This document shows, piece by piece, positions 17,485-26,236 of a stretch of DNA of 64,000 nucleotides; position 1 is the first letter of the stretch; each line of letters opens with the position of its first letter. The notes beneath the pieces are model-generated. The model was not told where the DNA came from. It saw only the letters and a list, made by a program, of their open reading frames with translations, and did not search any database. The DNA is from Candidatus Avimonas caecicola (GTDB lineage Bacteria; Bacillota; Clostridia; Oscillospirales; Acutalibacteraceae), in NCBI GenBank assembly GCA_904419875.1, contig CAJFTG010000006.1:22818-86817 (forward strand), written 5' to 3'. Made by a program: the position numbers and the translations under genes.

Positions 17485-18477
17485 GTGAAAAAAGCAACGC
17501 AGCCGGCTTCTCCGGCTTCTTCGGCCTCTTTGGCCTCGGCGGAGGGCGCCGCGGGCGGCGGGAAGGCGGGCGGCAGGCAGCCCTACGGGCGGATGCTTCT
17601 GCTGATCGCCGTCTGGGGGTCCTTCGCCGCCGTCAACCGACTGGCGCTGAACACGCTGGACGTTTTTCAGGTTTCCTTTTATACCTTTGCCATCGCCTTT
17701 GCCGCGCTGGCTGTCTGGATGCTGGCGGCGGGGAAATTTCCGCTTCTGGCCAGGCTCAGCGCACGGCAGTGGTTTTGGCTGGGAATCCTTTCGGTTCTGT
17801 CGTTTCTGTATTATTTTTTGTATTCGCTTTCCCTGTCGATGACCAATCCGGTGACGGCCTCTTCCATCAACTACCTGTTCCCTGTGTTTATCACGCTGCT
17901 GGCCGTGCCGGTCAATCGGGAACCGATGACGGCGGGCAAGGGGGTTTCGGTGGCGCTCGGCTTCGCGGGCATGGTGCTCATCGTCACAAACGGGGATTTT
18001 TCCTCCCTGCAGATCGACAGCGTCCCCGGCGTGCTGCTCGCCCTGACGGCCTCCGTCTGCTGGGCGCTGTTTTCCGCCCTGGGCAAGATGGCCGAGGTGG
18101 ATATCGTGGTCAGCAATTTCCTTTACGCCGGCGCGGCGCTTGTCTTTTCCGCCGTCCTGCTGGGCGTTTGCTCGGGGCCGGCCGTCCCCTCGCCGGCCGC
18201 CCTGGCTTCCATCGCCTGGAATTCCGTGATGAATTTCTGCGTGGCGTATTTCCTCTGGTTCCGGATTTTGCGCACCGCAAAGGCGTCCTTTGCGGCCAGC
18301 ATGTCCTTCATCACGCCGTTTGCCACCCTCCTTTTCATCGCCCTGCTGCTGCATGAGCCGATCACTTTGGCCAATATAGCGGGGCTGGCGATCATTGTGC
18401 TCGGCGTGGCGGCGCAGAACCTGAAATGCCTGCGGCCAAAGGGCAAAAAATCGCCGGACGCCGCGGCTCGCCGGTAA
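17485..18477 (+). CDS. EamA/DMT-family transporter
   Basis: A 330-residue membrane protein with two EamA repeats and about ten predicted helices. I chose the GTG at 17485 because GGAGG at 17471-17475 is nine bases away; a GTG two codons earlier is too close. The first 30 residues are a low-complexity Ala/Ser/Gly segment that is unlikely to be functional. DMT proteins usually export metabolites. As the last gene of the operon it may remove an unwanted product of the pathway. The substrate is unknown. Confidence 0.8.
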   Translation: MKKATQPASPASSASLASAEGAAGGGKAGGRQPYGRMLLLIAVWGSFAAVNRLALNTLDVFQVSFYTFAIAFAALAVWMLAAGKFPLLARLSARQWFWLGILSVLSFLYYFLYSLSLSMTNPVTASSINYLFPVFITLLAVPVNREPMTAGKGVSVALGFAGMVLIVTNGDFSSLQIDSVPGVLLALTASVCWALFSALGKMAEVDIVVSNFLYAGAALVFSAVLLGVCSGPAVPSPAALASIAWNSVMNFCVAYFLWFRILRTAKASFAASMSFITPFATLLFIALLLHEPITLANIAGLAIIVLGVAAQNLKCLRPKGKKSPDAAARR

Positions 18478-18559
18478 AGAGATCATCTAAAAGAAAGGCT
18501 GCGCGCCATCCTGAAGCCTGCCGGCGTGGTCCCGGCTCCCCGGGTTCCGGTGAATCCGC

Positions 18560-18680
18560 GCATATTCTGCGTATATCCGCCTGCATCCGCGTACATCCGT
18601 CTGCATCCGCCCACTTCCACGTACAATCACGTACATCTACGGACATCTACATACATCTACATACATGCGCACGAATCTCA
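18560..18680 (+). repeat. Degenerate short repeats of GTACATC/TGCATCC type
   Basis: The 440-base spacer between the EamA gene and the lipoprotein gene begins with a run of imperfect 10-12 base units of the form CGCGTACATCC, GTCTGCATCC, ACGTACATCT, ACATACATCT. It has no coding potential that I can support. The rest of the spacer holds a promoter and a structured leader, listed separately. Confidence 0.6.
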
Positions 18681-18708
18681 CATTACACAAAAACTTTATA
18701 GATAACAC

Positions 18709-18737
18709 TTGCATTTTATCGAACAATGTGCTAGTAT
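18709..18737 (+). promoter_or_regulatory. Promoter of the lipoprotein gene
   Basis: TTGCAT at 18709-18714 and TAGTAT at 18732-18737 are separated by 17 bases, a good vegetative sigma-A promoter. Transcription should begin near 18744, directly at the 5' arm of the first leader stem. The leader to the start codon is about 174 bases. Confidence 0.75.
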
Positions 18738-18745
18738 GAATTTGC

Positions 18746-18874
18746 GAGAACGATTAACCGGGGGAATATGCCCAATGCGGTATCGTTTTCTCAATGGCCG
18801 GTTGCCGAAACCGGTCAACCATTGGTAGATTGGCGGCCGGCGGCCGGTGCGTTATGCCCGCCGAAGCGGCGCCA
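18746..18874 (+). ncRNA. Structured 5' leader of the lipoprotein mRNA (unassigned)
   Basis: Three consecutive stems can be drawn. P1 pairs GAGAACGAT (18746-18754) with ATCGTTTTCTC (18782-18792, two-base bulge) around a GGGGGAATATGCCC core. P2 pairs CAATGGCCGGTT (18792-18803) with AACCGG and CCATTG (18809-18814, 18819-18824) with a four-base bulge. P3 pairs TGGCG (18831-18835) with CGCCA (18870-18874). I do not recognise a known riboswitch class. No intrinsic terminator is obvious, so any control would be by translation or stability. Confidence 0.45.
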
Positions 18875-18917
18875 TCTTCCGGGTACATAATTTCTATAAT
18901 TGGAAGGGGTTTCTGCA

Positions 18918-19661
18918 ATGAAAAGGAAAATTCTCGGCATTGTTCTGGCGGGAGCCGTGGCGCTTGCGCTGAGCGCCTGCTCTTCGGAAGGCGAAACTTC
19001 CACTCCAGACACCACCACTACCAGCAGCACCACGGGCACCACCCAGGCGACCGAACCCGCCGAAGAAGCGGTTCAGGGCACGTTCCGCGAGGCGTATGTG
19101 GGCGACCGCGAGCAGGGGCCGGAGTGGTTTTACATGTACGATAACGACGGCACCGGCTGGAGGGAGCTGGTAACGGCGGAGTCGCTGGCCGAGTTTAATC
19201 CGGACGCCGGGTATGACGGGTACGGCGACAACTGGCGTCTGCCCTACGAAGAGGGCGACGGCAAGGACGACGGCAATAACGCGGACTATACCTCCTTCAC
19301 CGAATGGGACGGGGTCAAGGCTGACTTCTCCGGCAACAACGGCCAGACCAAGCTGGCTGTCGTGTATGAGGCGCAGGCGGACGGCACCCTGAAGATCGGC
19401 CCGTGGCAGTATGGCGCTTACAATGTGGATGAAGAGTACAACTTCATCGAGCTGGATCAGTATTCCCCGAACGTGACCGTGCAGATCCTCCACAACGACG
19501 AGGAGCTGTACAGCGCGGAGTCCAAGACGATGGACGGCCAGAGCAGTTCCATGACTGTGGAGGTCAAAGCGGGCGACAAGATCTATTTCGTCGCTTCCTC
19601 CGGCGGCAACGCGATGGAGACGCTGGTTTCCTTCGACACCATCGACGTGACCGTGGCCTGA
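18918..19661 (+). CDS. Secreted lipoprotein of unknown function
   Basis: The ATG at 18918 follows GGAAGGGG. The 247-residue protein has a lipoprotein signal peptide with LSAC at residues 18-21, then a Thr/Ser-rich linker (about 29-48) that should hold the domain away from the membrane. The rest is acidic, rich in Tyr, Trp, Asp and Asn, and predicted to be beta strands. Its C-terminal GDKIYFVASSGGNAMET pattern resembles a beta-sandwich found at the end of some carbohydrate-active proteins. It could bind a glycan. It is monocistronic, with its own promoter, leader and terminator. Confidence 0.65.
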   Translation: MKRKILGIVLAGAVALALSACSSEGETSTPDTTTTSSTTGTTQATEPAEEAVQGTFREAYVGDREQGPEWFYMYDNDGTGWRELVTAESLAEFNPDAGYDGYGDNWRLPYEEGDGKDDGNNADYTSFTEWDGVKADFSGNNGQTKLAVVYEAQADGTLKIGPWQYGAYNVDEEYNFIELDQYSPNVTVQILHNDEELYSAESKTMDGQSSSMTVEVKAGDKIYFVASSGGNAMETLVSFDTIDVTVA

Positions 19662-19712
19662 GCCGGTCAAACGCAGCTTGTCCGGCCGGGAACCGGAATG
19701 AAAACGCTGGCC

Positions 19713-19757
19713 GCCGCCTCCGCCGTTTCTGCGGCGGGGGCGGCGTTGCTTTGCTTC
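19713..19757 (+). terminator. Intrinsic terminator after the lipoprotein gene
   Basis: Arms of 13 bases at 19713-19725 and 19732-19744 pair with one G-T wobble around a six-base loop, followed by a T-rich tail (GTTGCTTTGCTT). It lies 51 bases past the stop codon. Confidence 0.75.
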
Positions 19758-20324
19758 GGAACCCAACGGCCTTGCCGGTGAAGAATGCCGTAAAAAGCTT
19801 TCGCGTCGCGTGTCGGGCGGCCGCGGGCTGCGGATAAGAAAGCCGGCAGTCAGCAGAGACAGCAGAGACAGCAGAAATAGCAGAAATATTTGTTAAGGGC
19901 GGGAATTTCGCGTTTACGGGCGGCAGGGCATTTGACGCGAGCGGCGAAATGTTTCCATGCGTCTTTCGACCACCGGATGGATGAGGGGATTGGCAGGGGA
20001 AATCACGACTGCAAGCCCCATAGCTCATAAGGCTGCCGGTCTGCGCGCCTTTGCCGGTTCCCGGATACAGGAGCCTGGCATAATCGTAAAACGCCGCGAA
20101 TAGCGGGGCCAAAATTGCCGGAAGCCAAGTATAATTGCCGCTGCTCAACGCGGTTTCAGCATCCCCGGGGTGATGGCAGCGCCGCCGCCGTCAGGCAGAA
20201 GCGGATTATGTTGCTGGAAAATCGGCCGGTAAGGCCCTTTAGGGCCTGTTCAAGCCGCCGGCTTCGCGCTCCGTTCCCTTTTTGATTTCTATAAAAAAGG
20301 CATACCAACGCCGGGGAAAATATG
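19758..20324. other. Long spacer without a supported gene
   Basis: No open frame here has a ribosome site or a recognisable family. At 19851-19886 a 9-base unit (CAGCAGAGA and variants) is repeated four times. The remainder is unremarkable mixed sequence and I see no tRNA or known RNA in it. Confidence 0.5.
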
Positions 20325-20392
20325 TTATACTGACTTTGTCCGACGGGCAGAGCGGCCGCCGCTGTGTTTTCTGCGGCGGGTAAAACGTTTAC
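20325..20392 (+). promoter_or_regulatory. Promoter -10 and operator ahead of the ribokinase gene
   Basis: A good -10 (TATACT, 20326-20331) lacks a clear -35 at the normal distance, which suits a promoter that needs help or is weak. About 50 bases further on, GTAAAACGTTTAC (20380-20392) is a near-palindrome like the three other operators around the lacI gene. Its place downstream of the start point fits a roadblock repressor site. A CcpA-type catabolite site (cre) is an alternative reading. Confidence 0.6.
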
Positions 20393-20529
20393 TCAACCCC
20401 CCTTTTGCCGGCCTTGCGGCGATAAGCTCCCGACGGAGCGGGGGCCTGTTCGCGGGAATGCCGCCGCGCCCCGCTGACGGACAAATTCATCGCTGCTGCA
20501 AGCAGGACAAGGGTAAAGGAGAGAAACCA

Positions 20530-21426
20530 ATGAAAATTCTGAATTTCGGCTCGCTCAATCTCGACAACGTGTATTCGGTGGACCATTTTGTCCGCGCCGG
20601 GGAAACCCTTTCCTCCTTCAAGCTGGAGAGATTCAGCGGCGGCAAAGGGCTGAACCAGTCCCTTGCCCTAGCCCGCGCGGGCGCGCAGGTATACCATGCC
20701 GGGTGCATCGGCGCGGACGGGCGGCAGCTGCTCGACCTGCTCACGGAGAGCGGGGCGGACACCCGCTTTGTCCGCTGCGTGGAAGGGCCGAGCGGCCACG
20801 CCGTGATCCAGGTGGATAAAAAGGGACAGAACTGCATCCTGCTGTACGGCGGCGCCAACCAGGCGGTTACCGAACCGTTTGTGGACGAGGTGCTGGCGTC
20901 GTTTGACGCGGGCGACGTGCTGCTGCTTCAAAATGAGATCAACTGCCTGGACTATATTGTGGAAAAGGCGTCGGCCAGGGGGATGCGGATCGCCCTGAAC
21001 CCCTCCCCCATCAGCGAAAACCTGTTCCGGCTGCCGCTTGAAAAAATCACCTATTTTATCCTTAATGAAATTGAGGGCCGGGAGATCGCCGGCCGGGAAG
21101 CGCCCGAGGAGATCCTCGCCGAATTCCGCCGCCGGTTCCCGGACTGCGTGGTGGTGCTCACCCTGGGCAGGGACGGCGCGGTGTACGACGACGGAACCAC
21201 CCGCTGCCGGCACGGGATTTACGATGTGCCGGTGGCGGACACCACGGCGGCCGGCGACACCTTTACCGGCTACTTCCTCACCTGCATCACGAACGGGGAG
21301 GCGCCCGCCTCCGCGCTGGAAAAGGCGTCGATCGCCTCTTCCCTGGCGGTGTCGGTCAAGGGCGCGGCGCCCTCCATTCCGACGATGGCGCAGGTGCTGG
21401 AGGCCGATCTGCCGCTGAGCCGCTGA
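20530..21426 (+). CDS. rbsK: Ribokinase (PfkB family)
   Basis: The ATG at 20530 follows AAGGAGAG. The 298-residue protein opens with ILNFGSLNLDNVYSV, typical of ribokinases. The sugar-side GGKGLNQSLALARAG is near residue 38 and the catalytic DTTAAGDTFTGYF is near residue 240. It should phosphorylate ribose or another pentose or hexose in the cytoplasm. It is first of two genes, followed after 84 bases by the alpha-mannosidase gene. A ribokinase can accept related sugars, so the true substrate may be a product of the neighbouring enzymes. Confidence 0.85.
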   Translation: MKILNFGSLNLDNVYSVDHFVRAGETLSSFKLERFSGGKGLNQSLALARAGAQVYHAGCIGADGRQLLDLLTESGADTRFVRCVEGPSGHAVIQVDKKGQNCILLYGGANQAVTEPFVDEVLASFDAGDVLLLQNEINCLDYIVEKASARGMRIALNPSPISENLFRLPLEKITYFILNEIEGREIAGREAPEEILAEFRRRFPDCVVVLTLGRDGAVYDDGTTRCRHGIYDVPVADTTAAGDTFTGYFLTCITNGEAPASALEKASIASSLAVSVKGAAPSIPTMAQVLEADLPLSR

Positions 21427-21510
21427 ATCCGGCGAGGGCCGCGCCGCTCCGCCGGGCAGGCGGGAAACGGGCCTTGCGCGGGGAGACTGGAATAAGGATT
21501 GGATGATGAT

Positions 21511-24500
21511 ATGGCAAATCTGAACATAGATTTTGTGGAGATGCTCGGCAAGCCGGATTTCGGCAAGGGCACGGCCTCCTTCCGTGAATTTGAGAAAGCG
21601 TTCGTCGCGGTGCGGGAAAAAATCGAAGCGGCGATTTATACGCCGATCGCCCCGCTGGCCATCGAGGCGTATGTGACCAGGGAGCCGGTCCCCTATGCCG
21701 AGCGGACCGCCGGCCGCCGCATCACCCCGCAGATCGGGGAGACCTGGGGGGAGCTGTTCGATTGCGCGTGGTTCCACTTCCGGGGGCAGGTCCCGCCGGA
21801 GGGGCGGGGGAAGAAAGTGTCCCTGCTGATCGACTTTTCGGGCGAAGGGCTGGTTTACGACAGCAACGGGGAGCCCCTTAAGGGACTGACCAGCGTGACC
21901 ACCACCGACGAGTTCCCCCTCGGCCTTTGGGGGAAGAAAACGGTGGAGGTCAGCGAGTGCTCCTCCGGCGGCGAGCCGATCGACCTGTGGGTGGACGCGG
22001 GCTGCAACGACCTCCAGGGCCAGTACCGCAACGACGGCCGGGTGAAAGAGGCGGCGATCGTGACGGTGGACAGCCTGGCCCGCGACCTGTTTTACGATTT
22101 CACCGTCTGCCTGAGCCTGTATGTCGGCCTGTGCGAAAACGACGACCCTTACGCCGACGAGGTGCTGCCTTCCCTGCTCAGGGCGTCCCGGCTGCTGGAG
22201 ACGGTTACCCCGGCGGCCATGGAGGCGGCGCGGGAGGAGCTTGGCCAGGTTCTGCAGCGGGAGAACGAAACCATCGAGCTGCAGTATTCCTCCATCGGCC
22301 ACTCCCACCTCGACCTGATCTTCCTGTGGCCGGAGCGGGAGACCATCCGCAAGGGGGCCCGCACCTATTCCACCGCCCTGTACCTGATGGAAAAATACCC
22401 GTTTTATAAATTCGGGTGCAGCCAGCCCCAGGTCTATGTCTGGATGCGGGACCATTACCCCTCCATTTACCGCCGGATCCGGCAGCGGGAGAAGGAGGGG
22501 CGCTGGGAATGCCAGGGCTGCTTCTGGGTGGAGATGGACACCAACCTGCCTTCCGGCGAGTCGCTGGTCCGCCAGATTTTATACGGCAAGCGCTTTTTCC
22601 TCCAGGAGTTCGGCAAGGAGATGAAGGTGGGTTTCCTGCCCGATGTGTTCGGCTATTCGGCCGCCCTGCCGCAGCTTCTGGTCAAGAGCGGGACCCCGTA
22701 CTTTATGACCCAGAAGCTGTCGATGAACGACACCAACCGCTTCCCGCGGCATACCTTCCTCTGGCAGGGAATCGACGGCAGCGAGGTGCTGACCCATATG
22801 CTGCCGGAGGACAGCTACAACAGCGCCGCCGTGCCCCAGATGGCGATTTACGGCCTGCACCACTATACCGACCTGGACCGCTGCGGCGAAGCGCTGCAGC
22901 TGTTCGGCATCGGCGACGGCGGCGGGGGGCCGGGCTACGAGCATCTGGAACGGCTCCAAAGGCAGAAAAACCTCAAGGGCGTGCCGCCGCTGCGCCCGGA
23001 ATTCTGCATCGACTTCTTCGAGAGGATCAACCGCCGGCGGGACACCTACCGCCGCTGGGTGGGCGAACTGTATTTTGAACGGCATCAGGGCACGTATACC
23101 TCGATCGCCAAAGGCAAATGGTACAACCGGCAGGCGGAAATCAAGCTGCACCACGCCGAGTGGCTGTATGCCATGGCCTCCCTGCGCTGCGGCGTGGCCT
23201 ATCCGCACGACCGGCTGGAGGAGATCTGGAAGGAAATCCTGCTCTATCAATTCCACGACTGCCTGCCCGGCTCCGCCATCAAACGGGCATATGAGGAAAC
23301 CCATGCCCGCTACCGCGCCCTGCTGGAGGAACTGGACGGGAGGATTGCCGAGGCCAAGGCCCTTCTGGCCGGCGGGATGGATACGGCGGGAGCCCTGGAG
23401 CCGGTCGCGGTGTTCAACCCCACTTCCTGGGAACGCACGGAGGTCATCGAGGTCGGGGGCCGTCAGACGTCCGTTACCGTGCCGCCGCTGGGCTGCACGA
23501 CGGTGGACCTCGCCGGCCTGCCGGCCGTTGCCACGGCGGAGGCCCCGGCCGACCGGCTGGAAAACGAAGAGCTGCGGGTCCTCTTCCGGGAGGACGGCAC
23601 CATCGCCTCGCTCTACGACAAAGAGGCGGAACGGGAAATCCTGCGGGAAAATACGGTTGGTAATGCCCTCAGGCTTTATGACGATGAGTATACGCACTGG
23701 GATATCAACAAGAACTATCTGACCTGCGCGCCCGAACAGGCGAGGCTGGTTTCCGCCCGGGGCTTCGTCCGGGGCGCGGTCAAAGGCATCGTCATGGACT
23801 ATACCATTGGGCAGTCGAAGATTTCTCAGACCGTCACCCTGCATGACGGCTCGAAACAGCTGAACTTTGACACGACGGTGGAATGGAACGAAACGTATAA
23901 AATGCTGCGTTCCTCCTTCCCGGTAGAGATCGTGGCCGATTCCGCCCGCTGCGAAATCCAGTACGGGTATATCCGGCGGCCGACCCATCAGAACACCACC
24001 TGGGACCAGGCGAAGTTCGAGGTCTGCGCCCACCGCTATGTGGACCTAGCCGACAGCGGCTACGGCGTCGCCATGCTGAACAACGGCAAATACGGCTATA
24101 AGATTTGGGATAATGTGCTGGACATCGACCTGCTCCGCAGCCAGATGTGCCCCTGCGAGGACGGCGACCGGGGCGTGCATTCCTTTACGTACGCCATCCT
24201 GCCCCATGCCGGCGACGTGATCGAGGGCGGCGTGGTGCGCGCAGGATACGCGCTGAACATGCCGCTGCTGACGGCCGCCGTCCCGCCGGCCGCAGGGGGG
24301 ACGCTGCCCGCGGCGGATACGCTGGCCGGCGTTGACTGCCCGAACGTGATTCTGGACGCGGTGAAGGCCGCGGAGGATACCGATGGGTGGATCCTCCGGC
24401 TGTACGAGGCCGGAGGACGCCGGACGAAAGCGCGCGTTTCCCTCAACGGCCTGCGGGCGGTGTGCCTGACCGACCTTCTGGAGCGCCCGGCGGCCCCGGA

Positions 24501-24594
24501 AAAGGCCGGCGGGTTTGCTGCCGGGGAAAGCGGGTTTACGCTGGACTTCCATCCCTTCGAGGTGCATACGGTGCTGGTGCGCAAGGCGGAATAG
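21511..24594 (+). CDS. GH38 alpha-mannosidase
   Basis: The 1027-residue protein has no signal peptide. I took the ATG at 21511, with AAGGA upstream; a TTG at 21499 is also in frame. GHSHLDLIFLWPERE near residue 264 is the zinc-binding motif of family GH38, and FLPDVFGYS carries the nucleophile Asp at about residue 378. The C-terminal half is beta-rich as expected for these long enzymes. It should release mannose from imported or recycled alpha-mannosides in the cytoplasm. No transporter lies next to it, so the mannoside must enter through another system. Length is normal for the bacterial YbgG/MngB-type group. Confidence 0.87.
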   Translation: MANLNIDFVEMLGKPDFGKGTASFREFEKAFVAVREKIEAAIYTPIAPLAIEAYVTREPVPYAERTAGRRITPQIGETWGELFDCAWFHFRGQVPPEGRGKKVSLLIDFSGEGLVYDSNGEPLKGLTSVTTTDEFPLGLWGKKTVEVSECSSGGEPIDLWVDAGCNDLQGQYRNDGRVKEAAIVTVDSLARDLFYDFTVCLSLYVGLCENDDPYADEVLPSLLRASRLLETVTPAAMEAAREELGQVLQRENETIELQYSSIGHSHLDLIFLWPERETIRKGARTYSTALYLMEKYPFYKFGCSQPQVYVWMRDHYPSIYRRIRQREKEGRWECQGCFWVEMDTNLPSGESLVRQILYGKRFFLQEFGKEMKVGFLPDVFGYSAALPQLLVKSGTPYFMTQKLSMNDTNRFPRHTFLWQGIDGSEVLTHMLPEDSYNSAAVPQMAIYGLHHYTDLDRCGEALQLFGIGDGGGGPGYEHLERLQRQKNLKGVPPLRPEFCIDFFERINRRRDTYRRWVGELYFERHQGTYTSIAKGKWYNRQAEIKLHHAEWLYAMASLRCGVAYPHDRLEEIWKEILLYQFHDCLPGSAIKRAYEETHARYRALLEELDGRIAEAKALLAGGMDTAGALEPVAVFNPTSWERTEVIEVGGRQTSVTVPPLGCTTVDLAGLPAVATAEAPADRLENEELRVLFREDGTIASLYDKEAEREILRENTVGNALRLYDDEYTHWDINKNYLTCAPEQARLVSARGFVRGAVKGIVMDYTIGQSKISQTVTLHDGSKQLNFDTTVEWNETYKMLRSSFPVEIVADSARCEIQYGYIRRPTHQNTTWDQAKFEVCAHRYVDLADSGYGVAMLNNGKYGYKIWDNVLDIDLLRSQMCPCEDGDRGVHSFTYAILPHAGDVIEGGVVRAGYALNMPLLTAAVPPAAGGTLPAADTLAGVDCPNVILDAVKAAEDTDGWILRLYEAGGRRTKARVSLNGLRAVCLTDLLERPAAPEKAGGFAAGESGFTLDFHPFEVHTVLVRKAE

Positions 24595-24679
24595 GGGGTT
24601 CTGCGGCGGAACCGGCGGGTTTTCCCTCCGGTTCCGCCGCCTCCCGCACAGACCCGCGCCCGGCCGGGGAACGGGCGGG

Positions 24680-24895
24680 CAGAGGGCGCGCACGAGGAAG
24701 GGGCAAGCAGGAAGCGGCGGAGAGGCAAGGAAGGCAACGGATACAGTAAGGAGAAAGAAGAAGGATCAAAGAAAAGCAAAGAGAGGGAGGGAAAGCCGGG
24801 GGAAGCAGGGGGAAGCAGGGAAACGAAGAGAAACAGGGGAACAGGGGGAACAGAGGGAACAGAGGGAGCAGGGAAAAGCGGAAGGAAAGGGAAAT
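24680..24895 (+). repeat. Purine-rich spacer with tandem G-run repeats
   Basis: The spacer after the mannosidase gene is almost pure A and G on this strand for about 200 bases. At 24798-24873 units such as GGGGGAAGCA (twice) and GGGAACAGA recur, giving many runs of three to five G separated by five to seven bases. No gene is supported. It resembles other purine tracts in this window. Confidence 0.7.
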
Positions 24896-24906
24896 CCCGG
24901 AAAATT

Positions 24907-24966
24907 GAAAAAAGTGCAATTGCCGCAAGGTAAACGTTTTCACATAGCTTCGGCTGCACTTTTTTC
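24907..24966. terminator. Bidirectional hairpin that encloses an operator
   Basis: Perfect 12-base arms, GAAAAAAGTGCA at 24907-24918 and TGCACTTTTTTC at 24955-24966, form a symmetric terminator with A-run and T-run ends. The 36-base loop contains GTAAACGTTTTC (24930-24941), one of the four operator-like palindromes. The hairpin would end transcription from the mannosidase side. Confidence 0.6.
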
Positions 24967-25158
24967 TATTTCGACGGAAAAGAAATGGATGTTTCACAGG
25001 GCAACGTCTTGTTTTTTTGAAGGATTTCGAGTATAATATCTACAATCCCTGCTTGGTTTGTTCACTGCTGCCGCTGTTTTTCCTCTTATTCTGGTGAAAA
25101 TGCGGCAAAATCGGCGGGTGAGCGCGGAAATTCCGGCGTTCCGAATGGAACGGCAGAG

Positions 25159-25202
25159 TTGACAATTTTCATTTTATGTTATACTATAAGGTAAACGATT
25201 AC
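25159..25202 (+). promoter_or_regulatory. lacI promoter with overlapping operator
   Basis: TTGACA at 25159-25164 and TACTAT at 25182-25187 are 17 bases apart (TATACT overlaps at 25180-25185). The operator-like GTAAACGATTAC at 25191-25202 falls on the expected start point, so the repressor is probably self-controlled. Confidence 0.75.
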
Positions 25203-25231
25203 GCATCGTTTGCCCGCGGAGGGTGGAAATC

Positions 25232-26236
25232 TTGAAAAAGAATTTGTCGATAAAGGATATTTCGGCAATGTCGGGGGTTTCCATTGCGACGGTGTCCCGG
25301 ATCATCAACGGGAACGGCCGGTATTCCAAGGAGACGGAAGAAAAGGTCAAGGCCATCATCAAGGAGCATCACTATGTTCCCAGCATGGTCGCCAAGGGAC
25401 TGCGCACGCACCGGATGGACAACATCGGGATAATCGTGCCGGACATCACCAACGAGTTTTTTGTGAAGCTGGTGCATGAAATCGAGTCCTCGCTCTTCGC
25501 CTCGTCCTACTCCTCGCTGATCTGCAATACCAACGAAAATGTGGAAGTGGAGCAGAAGTACCTGCAGATGCTCAAGATGCAGAACGTCAGCGGGATCATC
25601 TATATTTCCGGCGGGTATCACAGTGATTACAAGGAGCTGGCGGAGATGCCCACGGTGTTTATCGACCGTGTGCCCAACCGCACCCGCAATGCCGAAAAAT
25701 TTGTGATGATCGAGTCGGACAACCGGCAGGGGGGCTACATCGCCACCCGGGAGCTGCTGGAAAAGGGCTGCCGGAAGATCGTCATGCTGACCGACCGCCG
25801 CCGCCTCTCCAGCCAGACGGAACGGATCGAAGGATACACGGCGGCCCACGCGGATTACCACGTCCCCTTTGAGGAAAGCTATATTGTCGACCTGGATACC
25901 ATCGACTTCAAAAGCGCGCACGAGAAAATCAGCGAGCTGCTGGATGAAGGTCTGGCCTTCGACGGGGTATTCGCCACCACCGACTGGCTGGCCCTCGGCG
26001 CGTACGTGGCGCTGGCCGCGCGGCGCATCCGGGTGCCCGATCAGGTGAAGATCGTCGGCTTTGACGACATCTCGGTGTCGGAGTTCAACGCGCTCCCGAT
26101 TACCACGGTGCACCAGCAGGTGGATATCATCGCCCAGACGGCGGTGAAATCCATACTTCAGCTGGTGCAGAACAAGCCGGTGAAAAACCGGATGAACGTG
26201 GTGCCGGTCTATCTGGTAAAACGGCAGTCCACCTGA
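25232..26236 (+). CDS. LacI-family transcriptional repressor
   Basis: I chose the TTG at 25232, nine bases after GGAGG; the GTG at 25223 overlaps that site. The 334-residue protein begins MKKNLSIKDISAMSG and has the helix-turn-helix and hinge of LacI proteins in residues 5-55 (VSIATVSRIING). Residues 60-334 form the periplasmic-binding-like sugar domain, with the family pattern GFDDISVSEFNALPITTVHQ near residue 272. It most likely represses the flanking ribokinase-mannosidase and allose-type genes by binding the GTAAACGTTTAC-like sites. The inducer is unknown. Confidence 0.9.
   Translation: MKKNLSIKDISAMSGVSIATVSRIINGNGRYSKETEEKVKAIIKEHHYVPSMVAKGLRTHRMDNIGIIVPDITNEFFVKLVHEIESSLFASSYSSLICNTNENVEVEQKYLQMLKMQNVSGIIYISGGYHSDYKELAEMPTVFIDRVPNRTRNAEKFVMIESDNRQGGYIATRELLEKGCRKIVMLTDRRRLSSQTERIEGYTAAHADYHVPFEESYIVDLDTIDFKSAHEKISELLDEGLAFDGVFATTDWLALGAYVALAARRIRVPDQVKIVGFDDISVSEFNALPITTVHQQVDIIAQTAVKSILQLVQNKPVKNRMNVVPVYLVKRQST

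Noticed and set aside
19564..20148. A 194-codon minus-strand frame in the spacer before the ribokinase gene
   Set aside because: No family pattern, no ribosome site, and its end overlaps the real lipoprotein gene.
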